A stretch of DNA of 41,700 bases from an uncultured bacterium. GTDB lineage: Bacteria > Bacillota > Clostridia > Oscillospirales > CAG-272. The stretch covers positions 1 to 41,700 of the forward strand of contig CASFDI010000062.1 in the NCBI GenBank assembly GCA_949293405.1. The letters are read 5' to 3'. Both the position numbers and the translations under genes were made by a program. Below are positions 35,176-41,700 of the stretch, piece by piece. Within the stretch, counting starts at the first letter, position 1, and each line of letters begins with the position of its first letter. A model generated the notes under the pieces. The model saw only the letters and a list, made by a program, of their open reading frames with translations, had not been told where the DNA came from and ran no database searches.

Positions 35176-35577
35176 ATGAAACTGGTAAGACGACTGCTGA
35201 CCGTTGGGGTGTTTTTTGCAGGCTTTTTCTGCTATCCCCGCATAGAAATATGGTACAGGGGCACGACACATCCCTCCATGGCCTTGGCGGGCGGTGTATG
35301 CGCGGCCGCGGTATACGGCATCAACTGTGCCCTCAGACGCAGTTGCCTCATAGTACGGGCGGGGGTATCGGGGTTCTGTATTACCGGAATTGAGTTCGTG
35401 TTCGGGGTGGTGTGCAACCTGTGGCTGAAATGGAATGTGTGGAGCTACTCCGCTTTCCGCTTCTCCCTGTGGGGACAGATCTGTCCTACTTACTGCCTGC
35501 TGTGGTGCCTGCTGTCGGTCCCGCTTTCCCTGTGCTTCGGCATGGTTGCGCGCTGCCTGGGAGCACGCGTCGGATGA
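35176..35577 (+). CDS. CmpB-like membrane protein (putative ABC-transporter type IV)
   Basis: A 133-residue membrane protein with about four hydrophobic segments. The stretch WNVWSYSAFRFSLWGQICPTYCLLW is the signature of the small family annotated as 'putative ABC transporter permease' (CmpB), widespread in clostridia but without proven function. No ATP-binding subunit adjoins it, so a transport role is doubtful. ATG 35176 has CGGAGG upstream. The next promoter begins one base after its stop codon. Confidence 0.72.
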   Translation: MKLVRRLLTVGVFFAGFFCYPRIEIWYRGTTHPSMALAGGVCAAAVYGINCALRRSCLIVRAGVSGFCITGIEFVFGVVCNLWLKWNVWSYSAFRFSLWGQICPTYCLLWCLLSVPLSLCFGMVARCLGARVG

Positions 35578-35578
35578 C

Positions 35579-35607
35579 TTGACAAATCATTCCTTTTTTG
35601 TTATAAT
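35579..35607 (+). promoter_or_regulatory. Consensus promoter of the NUDIX gene
   Basis: TTGACA (35579-35584), 17-base spacer, TATAAT (35602-35607); start near 35614, giving a leader of only about 23 bases. It may drive the NUDIX, CvpA-like and topoisomerase genes together. Confidence 0.85.
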
Positions 35608-35636
35608 GAAAGCAATCGTATGTGGGGGTGGCATGT

Positions 35637-36218
35637 ATGGAGTTTCAGAGCGGGGGCGCCGCTGCGGAGAACAGGGATCTGTGTGAAAAACAGCTGGATT
35701 CGCGCCTGATTTATGACGGTACGATCGTGCATCTGTATCGCGATACCGTGTGTCTGCCCAACGGCCGGGAAGCCTTCCGCGAAGTCATCCGGCACAACGG
35801 TGCGGTGGCGGTGGTTGCCCTGTTTGATGACGGAACCGTGCTGATGGAAGAGCAGTTCCGGTATCCCCTGGGCCAGGTGCTGCTGGAGATCCCGGCAGGG
35901 AAACTGGACGGTCCGGATGAAGATCCGTGCGAAGCGGCCCGGCGTGAGCTGCGCGAGGAGACCGGTTTTACAGCGCGACAGATGACCCCGATCGGGGACT
36001 ATTATCCGTCGCCTGCCATTCTCAGCGAAGTGATTCATCTGTATGTTGCGCGCGGGCTGTCGGCAGGGGAACAGTCGCCCGACGAGGACGAGTTTCTCCG
36101 GGTCCGGCGTATGCCGCTGTCCGATCTGATCCGCCGCATCTGCGCGGGAGAGATTCCGGACGGTAAGACGCAGACCGCGCTTCTTCGGGTCGCCATGCAG
36201 GAAAACCTGAAATCATGA
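35637..36218 (+). CDS. NUDIX hydrolase, ADP-ribose pyrophosphatase type
   Basis: A 193-residue NUDIX enzyme of the ADP-ribose pyrophosphatase group, which hydrolyses ADP-ribose to AMP and ribose 5-phosphate. The domain has the group's EEQFRYPLGQVLLEIPAGKLD lead-in and the NUDIX helix ending ARRELREETGF. The spacing between the first Gly and the first Glu of the box is six residues instead of five. I start at ATG 35637 after GGGGGTGG; a GTG at 35622 is possible but poorly placed. The CvpA-like gene follows after 35 bases. Confidence 0.9.
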   Translation: MEFQSGGAAAENRDLCEKQLDSRLIYDGTIVHLYRDTVCLPNGREAFREVIRHNGAVAVVALFDDGTVLMEEQFRYPLGQVLLEIPAGKLDGPDEDPCEAARRELREETGFTARQMTPIGDYYPSPAILSEVIHLYVARGLSAGEQSPDEDEFLRVRRMPLSDLIRRICAGEIPDGKTQTALLRVAMQENLKS

Positions 36219-36253
36219 TCCGTATTATTCCCAATAGGTGAAAGGAGACAGAC

Positions 36254-37723
36254 ATGGAAGCTGTTGTATCGGTTCTGGGCGGGACAGGTGTGCTGCTGGT
36301 CGTGCTCGGACTTTTCGGTATCTGCGGATTGCTGATAGGGATTGCCCGTGGCTTTTCACACTCTTATCTGCGCGGGATCAGTGTTTGCTTCTCGGCAGGG
36401 CTCGCGGTATACGGGACCGGATGGCTGCTGTCGGGCGGGTTTCAGAAAGTGCTGTCTGTCGGCGCGGTGCGCTGGGTGCTCGGTGTTCTGAAACTTGAGC
36501 AGCCGATCAATACCCTGCTTCACATGTATCCGCAGGATCCTGTGGATGGGATCACCCTGTTCGGGGTGTTGATCGGACCGGTGCTTTTTCTGGTTCAGTT
36601 CTTTGTATACAGCCTGATCACCTGTCTTGTGATTTCGATACTGTCAGCGTTTCTGCGTACATCCCGCAGCCGCAAGCGCCTGCCGTCCCGTTTGCTCGGG
36701 GCTCTGATCGGAACGGTTCAGGGACTGCTGATCGGGGCGCTGATCCTGATTCCCGTGCTGGGGTACAATCAGGTGCTGCTTACTGCGGCGGATCAGTATG
36801 AAGCGGACGCGCAGAACCCTGATGAAAACAAAGTATATGCATTTGTCAATCGTGAGCGGAAGAGCCTGGAAGCCATCCGGGACTGCGCGCCTGCAAGATG
36901 GCTTTCGCGTTTCGGCGGCTCCTCCCTCTTCGGGTATCTTACCCGTGCGCAGACCGATACGCAGACCGTGCAGCTTTCGGAAGAATTGCCCGGTCTGGTC
37001 AGGGCCTATGCCGCGGCGCAGGTGCTCCTCGATGAGGACCCGACGCAGTATGGCGCCGCTCAGGCAGAGGCGGCGGACCGACTGGCAGATACGCTTGCCG
37101 GATCGCAGGCGCTGCAGCATACTGCGGCAGGAATGCTGAACACTGCTGCGCAGAAATATAAGGAAAACGGAGAGTTCCTGGGAGTTTCCCTTTCGGCCGG
37201 TGCTTCCGCGCCGCTGTATGATGCGCTGTGGGAGGTTCTGGAAAGCACCAATTCCGACAGAGTGGCACAGGATATGCGCATGATTGCAGATCTTTTGGAT
37301 GTCGCCGTACAGGAAGGCTTGCCCGGGGCATTCGCGTCAAGGCAGGAGCTGATCCGGATCTTCTCGGATCCGGCTGCAACCGATCGGCTGCTCTCGGCGG
37401 TGCCGGAAGGGAAACGCTATGGGGTGCTGTCCGGACTGTTTTCCGACTACGGATGTGCCGGTGTCGCCGCAATGATTGCCGGCAGGGAAGATGCGGCGGA
37501 CCTGGCAGACCGGATTGCGCTTCAGGTCCGACAGGCTCTGCTGTCCGGCGACCGCGACACCCTTCAAAGGGGCCTTGCCGTGGAACTGGCGTCAGCCGGG
37601 ATTACGGTATGCGAACCGGTCCTGTCCGGACTGAGCGAGACGCTGTTTCTGGATGCAGCGACCGATGCCGAGCAGGTTCTGCAGGTGCTTTCGGATCTGG
37701 CAGCCATTCTGCCGGCAAACTGA
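36254..37723 (+). CDS. CvpA-like membrane protein with long C-terminal extension
   Basis: A 489-residue protein. The first ~175 residues contain about four membrane helices with the glycine-rich pattern of CvpA/colicin V production proteins (GLLIGIARGFSHSYLRGIS, then RLLGALIGTVQGLLIGALIL). The remaining ~310 residues are soluble, helical and rich in Ala, Leu, Asp and Glu, with no motif I recognise. CvpA proteins are usually about 160-190 residues, so the extension is unusual. The start has AAAGGAG six bases upstream. It lies between the NUDIX gene and the topoisomerase pair. Confidence 0.7.
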   Translation: MEAVVSVLGGTGVLLVVLGLFGICGLLIGIARGFSHSYLRGISVCFSAGLAVYGTGWLLSGGFQKVLSVGAVRWVLGVLKLEQPINTLLHMYPQDPVDGITLFGVLIGPVLFLVQFFVYSLITCLVISILSAFLRTSRSRKRLPSRLLGALIGTVQGLLIGALILIPVLGYNQVLLTAADQYEADAQNPDENKVYAFVNRERKSLEAIRDCAPARWLSRFGGSSLFGYLTRAQTDTQTVQLSEELPGLVRAYAAAQVLLDEDPTQYGAAQAEAADRLADTLAGSQALQHTAAGMLNTAAQKYKENGEFLGVSLSAGASAPLYDALWEVLESTNSDRVAQDMRMIADLLDVAVQEGLPGAFASRQELIRIFSDPAATDRLLSAVPEGKRYGVLSGLFSDYGCAGVAAMIAGREDAADLADRIALQVRQALLSGDRDTLQRGLAVELASAGITVCEPVLSGLSETLFLDAATDAEQVLQVLSDLAAILPAN

Positions 37724-37736
37724 ACATAGGTTCGTT

Positions 37737-37774
37737 TTGAACAGAGAAGGACATGGTGCCTTCTCTGTTCAAAC
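37737..37774 (+). terminator. Hairpin between the CvpA-like gene and parE
   Basis: A 15-bp perfect stem (37737-37751 with 37760-37774) around an 8-base loop. No T run follows on the plus strand, so read-through into parE is possible; it may instead be an RNA-processing or attenuation element. Confidence 0.5.
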
Positions 37775-37796
37775 TTGTATAAAGTAAGGAGTACAT

Positions 37797-39803
37797 ATGG
37801 CAAAACAGGAAAAGCAGGACAAGCAGGACAAGCAGGTGAACACACCTGCCTACAATGCCGATTCCATCACGGTCCTGGAAGGGCTGGAACCGGTTCGCAA
37901 GCGCCCGGGCATGTATATCGGAGATACCGATGTGCGCGGTCTGCATCACATGGTCTGGGAAATCGTGGACAACGCGGTGGACGAGGCGGCGAACGGATTC
38001 GCAGACCGGATCGAGGTCACAGTGTATAAGGATGGAAGCGTGCGGGTAACCGATAACGGGCGCGGTATGCCGGTGGACCTGCATCCCGAGAAAAAGGTGC
38101 CAGGTATTGAACTGATCTTTTCCCAGTTGCATGCGGGCGGAAAGTTTGACAACAAGTCCTATTCCTATGCCGGCGGTCTGCACGGGGTAGGAGCATCGGT
38201 AGTCAATGCGCTGTCGCGGTTCCTGATTGCAGAGTCGCGCCGTGACGGGGGATGCTACCGGATCGGGTTTGCCAGCACGGGAGAGGGCGATCATATCCGT
38301 TCCGGGGTGTTGACGGAACCGTTGCACCGGATCGGGGATGCCTCCGACACCGGTTCAACCGTACATTTTTTGCCGGATGACCGGGTGTTCGTGGATGTGA
38401 AACTGGACTATCATACCATTTCCCAGAAACTGCGCGAGCTGGCATTTCTCAATGCGGGCGTGACCTTTGTGTTCACCGATGAGCGCCGCCAGGGTGATGA
38501 TGCGCGCCAGGAATTCTGCTATCGGGGAGGAATGCGTGATTTTATCCGACATTTCAACAACGGCAAGGCGGTCGCTTATGAAGAACCGATTGTGATTTCC
38601 GGTGAGAGCGACGGCATTCTGCTTGAGGCGGTGATCCAGCATACCGACGCATACAGTGACACCATCATTTCGTATGTCAATAATATCCGCACCGCGGAAG
38701 GGGGCACGCACGAGACCGGCTTCAAGTCCGCAGTTACGAAAGTGCTCAATGCGGCAGCGCGCGATACCGGTGTGCTCAAGGACAAGGATGAGAATTTCAC
38801 CGGCGAGGACTTGCGGGAAGGAATGACCGCGGTGATTCTGGTCAAGATGCGCGATGCGCAGTTCGAAGGACAGACCAAAACCAAACTGGGCAATATCACT
38901 GCCAAGGTTGCTGTGGAGAATATTGTCAACGATCAGCTGGGGCGGTATGTGCAGAACAGAAGCAACGCCGATATTGTCCGCTTTATGCTGGAGAAGGCCA
39001 GACAGGCGCGTGCGGTGCGGGAGGCCTCCCGGAAGGCGACAGCTCTTGCACGCAAGAAAAACAGCCTGGACGGTATCGCTCTGGTGGGGAAATTTGCTGC
39101 CAGTACCGGGCGTGATGTATCGAAAAACGAAATGTTCATTGTCGAGGGGGACAGTGCAGGCGGCAGTGCCAAACAGGGACGGGATCGCACATTCCAGGCT
39201 ATTCTGCCTCTGCGCGGCAAACCCATCAACTGTGAGCGACGCCGGCTGGAGCATTTGCTTGACAACGAGGAAATCCGCTCGATTATCACGGCTCTGGGCG
39301 CCGGGGTGGGCAATGATTTCGACATTGCGAATCTGAAATACGATAAAGTGATCATTCTGGCGGATGCCGACCAGGACGGCGCCCACATCCGGGCACTGCT
39401 TCTGACCTTTTTCTACCGGTATATGCGCCGGCTGATCGAGGAGGGGCATGTGTATATCGGTATGCCGCCGCTTTACAAGGTGGATAAAAAGTCTACCAAG
39501 GAAGTGCGGTACGCCTACAGCGACCGGGAATGTGATCAGGTGGTGCAGGAGCTGGGCGGTTCACGCTCGGTATCCATTCAACGGTACAAGGGTCTCGGGG
39601 AGATGAATCCTTCGCTGCTGTGGGAGACTACCATGAATCCGGCGCACCGGACGCTGGTGCGTGTCAATATCGAGGATATTTCGGATGCGGAAGAACTGGT
39701 GACGCTGCTGATGGGCGACGATGCGGAGCGGCGACGCGAATACATCATTGAACATGCCGATTTCAACAAGACCGATGCTTTCATGAAGAAAGTGAAAGTC
39801 TGA
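37797..39803 (+). CDS. parE: Type IIA DNA topoisomerase subunit B (ParE-like)
   Basis: A 668-residue ATPase subunit. The GHKL ATP site is seen as EIVDNAVDEAANG, then DNGRGMPVD and GGLHGVGASVVNAL. The transducer follows, and the TOPRIM metal site is EGDSAGGSAKQGRDR with DADQDGAHIRALLL. The form QGRDR and YVNNIRTAEGGTHETGFK resemble ParE of Bacillus more than GyrB, but naming depends on phylogeny. The N-terminus has a short low-complexity tract of repeated KQD/KQE units (residues 3-13), coded by tandem copies of GACAAGCAG. The A subunit gene follows 17 bases later, and the two make the A2B2 enzyme that separates or relaxes daughter DNA. Confidence 0.92.
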   Translation: MAKQEKQDKQDKQVNTPAYNADSITVLEGLEPVRKRPGMYIGDTDVRGLHHMVWEIVDNAVDEAANGFADRIEVTVYKDGSVRVTDNGRGMPVDLHPEKKVPGIELIFSQLHAGGKFDNKSYSYAGGLHGVGASVVNALSRFLIAESRRDGGCYRIGFASTGEGDHIRSGVLTEPLHRIGDASDTGSTVHFLPDDRVFVDVKLDYHTISQKLRELAFLNAGVTFVFTDERRQGDDARQEFCYRGGMRDFIRHFNNGKAVAYEEPIVISGESDGILLEAVIQHTDAYSDTIISYVNNIRTAEGGTHETGFKSAVTKVLNAAARDTGVLKDKDENFTGEDLREGMTAVILVKMRDAQFEGQTKTKLGNITAKVAVENIVNDQLGRYVQNRSNADIVRFMLEKARQARAVREASRKATALARKKNSLDGIALVGKFAASTGRDVSKNEMFIVEGDSAGGSAKQGRDRTFQAILPLRGKPINCERRRLEHLLDNEEIRSIITALGAGVGNDFDIANLKYDKVIILADADQDGAHIRALLLTFFYRYMRRLIEEGHVYIGMPPLYKVDKKSTKEVRYAYSDRECDQVVQELGGSRSVSIQRYKGLGEMNPSLLWETTMNPAHRTLVRVNIEDISDAEELVTLLMGDDAERRREYIIEHADFNKTDAFMKKVKV

Positions 39804-39820
39804 CCGGATAAGGAGCGGAG

Positions 39821-41700
39821 ATGAGAAAGCAACAGGATACAAAGGACCATACGATCATTCTGCAGAAAAACATGGAAGAGGTCATGCACCAGTCCATGCT
39901 TCCTTATTCGGAACATGTCATACTGGAGCGTGCGTTGCCCCGCGTGGAGGACGGACTCAAGCCGGTTCAGCGCCGGGTGCTGTATGTGATGTATGAACAG
40001 GGGCTTACCCCCGACAAGGCCTTCCGGAAATCGGCAAACATCGTCGGGGAAACCATGGCGAAATACCATCCGCACGGTGACTCTTCCATTTACGAGACGA
40101 TGGTGCGCCTGGCCCAGGATTTCAATATGCGTACGCCGCTTGTGGAAGGCAACGGCAACTTCGGTTCGATGGACGGGGATCCGCCTGCTGCGTTCCGGTA
40201 TACCGAGGCACGCATGGCTCCTGCAGCGCTGGAACTGATGCGGGATCTGGAGAAGGATACAGTCAGCTGGTCGCTGAATTTTGATGATACGAGGCGGGAG
40301 CCCGATGTGCTGCCCGCCCTGTTTCCCAACCTGCTGATCAACGGCGCGTCGGGGATTGCGGTGGGACTGGCCACCAATATCCCGCCGCACAACCCGGGAG
40401 AGGTGATCGATGCCGTGATTGCCTATCTGCAGAATCCGCGTATTTCGCTGGATAAGGTGATGGAGATTATCAAAGGGCCGGATTTTCCCACCGGAGGAAT
40501 AATTGCCAACGGGGAAGCTCTGCGGCAGATCTATACCACGGGCGTCGGGAAACTGACCATGCGCGCCCGCGCCAAAGTGGAATCGATTCCGGGCGGCAAA
40601 AGCGCCATTGTGATTACCGAATTCCCCTATCAGACCAACAAGGCGGAACTGCTGGCGAAGATTCTGGAGACCGCGCGTGCGCAGAAGGAAATCATTGCGC
40701 AGATTGCGGATATCCGGGATGAATCGGACCGTACAGGGGTCCGCGCGGTCATTGAGGTCAAGCGGGAGGGCGATGCGGGTAAACTGCTCAACTTCTTTTA
40801 TAAATATACCGATCTGCAGAAGACCTTCGGGGTCAATATGGTGGCGATCGCTGAGGGCAAGCCCAAACAGATGTCCCTTCTGGATGCGATCCGGTACTAT
40901 GCCGATTTCCGGCGGGAAGTGGAAGTGCGGCGTGCACGGTTCGAACTCAAGGCGGCGCGTGAGCGCGAGGAGATTCTGGCGGGGCTTTTGATTGCGGCAA
41001 AAAACATTGACAAGGTGATCAAGATCATCCGCACCTCGAAGACCCCGGCACAGGCACGCGAGAGGCTGTGCGAAACCTTCCGTCTGACCGAACGGCAGGC
41101 TACTGCCATCCTGGAAATGCGTCTGCGCAGGATTACCGCGCTCGAAGTGGAAAACATTGAGTCGGAGCTTGCCGAGATCCGGGAGCTGATTGCCGAACTG
41201 GAATCCATTCTTGCCGACAAGAAAAAACTGCTGGCGGTCATCCGCGCCTCTCTGCTGGATGTCAAAAAAAGGCTGAAGAGTCCGCGCCGTACCGAAATTC
41301 TGCAGAACAGCAAGCTTGCCGATGTGGCGCGCGACGCATTCAAGACGGTGGAAGATGCAGTGATCTATGCGGATGAAAACGGCGAGCTACATCAGGTGAG
41401 TGAAAAGATCTTCGAGAATATCAGTAAGGAAACGCCGGTTCCGGCAGAGCATGTGGCCAGGCTGCGTACCGATATGCAGGTGCTGCTGATCGGAGACTGC
41501 GGCGGATGTTATGTGGTGGACGCCGAGGATGTGCCGGAAAACAAAACCGCGCGCGAGCGCGGCGTGATTCCGGAGCGGATTGTCAAGGGGTTTACGGATC
41601 ACCGGGTGATTTTCCTGTGCCCGGTGGATCCTAAACTGGAAAAGCAAAAACTGCTGATGATCACCCGCTGCGGTATGGGAAAAACCACCCAGCTTTCCGA
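39821..41700 (+). CDS. parC: Type IIA DNA topoisomerase subunit A (ParC-like), cut by window end
   Basis: The first 626 residues of the DNA-cleaving subunit; no stop before the window ends. The active tyrosine is Tyr127 in FRYTEARM. The quinolone region [13 protein letters not shown] has Ser88 and Glu92 at the two key positions, the sensitive-type residues, with Glu as in ParC. A long coiled-coil region is at about 360-470, and the C-terminal beta-pinwheel begins near 500. No GyrA box (QRRGGKG-like) appears in the part seen, which supports ParC over GyrA. ATG 39821 has AAGGAGCGG upstream. Confidence 0.93.
   Translation, partial: MRKQQDTKDHTIILQKNMEEVMHQSMLPYSEHVILERALPRVEDGLKPVQRRVLYVMYEQGLTPDKAFRKSANIVGETMAKYHPHGDSSIYETMVRLAQDFNMRTPLVEGNGNFGSMDGDPPAAFRYTEARMAPAALELMRDLEKDTVSWSLNFDDTRREPDVLPALFPNLLINGASGIAVGLATNIPPHNPGEVIDAVIAYLQNPRISLDKVMEIIKGPDFPTGGIIANGEALRQIYTTGVGKLTMRARAKVESIPGGKSAIVITEFPYQTNKAELLAKILETARAQKEIIAQIADIRDESDRTGVRAVIEVKREGDAGKLLNFFYKYTDLQKTFGVNMVAIAEGKPKQMSLLDAIRYYADFRREVEVRRARFELKAAREREEILAGLLIAAKNIDKVIKIIRTSKTPAQARERLCETFRLTERQATAILEMRLRRITALEVENIESELAEIRELIAELESILADKKKLLAVIRASLLDVKKRLKSPRRTEILQNSKLADVARDAFKTVEDAVIYADENGELHQVSEKIFENISKETPVPAEHVARLRTDMQVLLIGDCGGCYVVDAEDVPENKTARERGVIPERIVKGFTDHRVIFLCPVDPKLEKQKLLMITRCGMGKTTQLS

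Noticed and set aside
37818..37835. Tandem GACAAGCAG units as a possible CRISPR or minisatellite
   Set aside because: Only two to three short units lie within the coding start of parE; there are no spacers and no longer array.

Overview
The window (about 58% G+C over most of its length) reads as chromosome from an anaerobic, Gram-positive, probably spore-forming member of the Clostridia (Bacillota). The evidence is a 26-residue SpoVM-like gene, FabK-type fatty acid synthesis in the usual Firmicute gene order, an anaerobic sulfatase-maturase, formate-tetrahydrofolate ligase, Shine-Dalgarno sites of the AAGGAGG type, and near-consensus sigma-A promoters with 17-base spacers. A gut-type Oscillospirales-like lineage is my guess; no rRNA is present to test it.

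Layout. 1-770: AT-rich left edge with the tail of an unidentified gene and no convincing gene after it. 772-4093: accessory cluster of a cyclophilin-fold lipoprotein, a dienelactone-hydrolase-like enzyme, a sugar O-acetyltransferase and a divergent LysR regulator. 4159-7248: mannose-6-phosphate isomerase, PadR regulator and anaerobic sulfatase-maturase. 7251-10201: spoVM and alaS on the minus strand. 10297-20222: a TetR regulator divergent from a complete type II fatty acid synthesis operon (fabH-acpP-fabK-fabD-fabG-fabF-accB-fabZ-accC-accD-accA). 20336-23717: a LuxS-MtnN fusion, a URO-D/methyltransferase-like protein and a decayed AraC regulator. 23793-27293: MATE exporter and a GH127 beta-L-arabinofuranosidase. 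27346-32040: purB-guaB-fhs purine/C1 operon on the minus strand. 32237-35021: a polytopic membrane protein ending in a ribosomal-protein-L15-like domain, and a sugar isomerase/epimerase. 35176-41700: CmpB-like membrane protein, NUDIX hydrolase, CvpA-like protein and a type IIA topoisomerase pair (parE-parC-like), the last gene cut by the window end.

The most notable observations are: (1) one protein fusing S-ribosylhomocysteine lyase to MTA/SAH nucleosidase, so that two successive steps of SAH recycling (and AI-2 precursor formation) lie in one chain; (2) a membrane protein with a C-terminal uL15-like domain; (3) an IMP dehydrogenase of the type found in the protozoan Tritrichomonas foetus; (4) a single palindromic operator at the start points of two face-to-face promoters controlling tetR and the whole fatty acid operon; and (5) an AraC regulator broken by several frameshifts beside an intact operator-like palindrome.

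All assignments come from reading the sequence and remembered family motifs; no database search was run.
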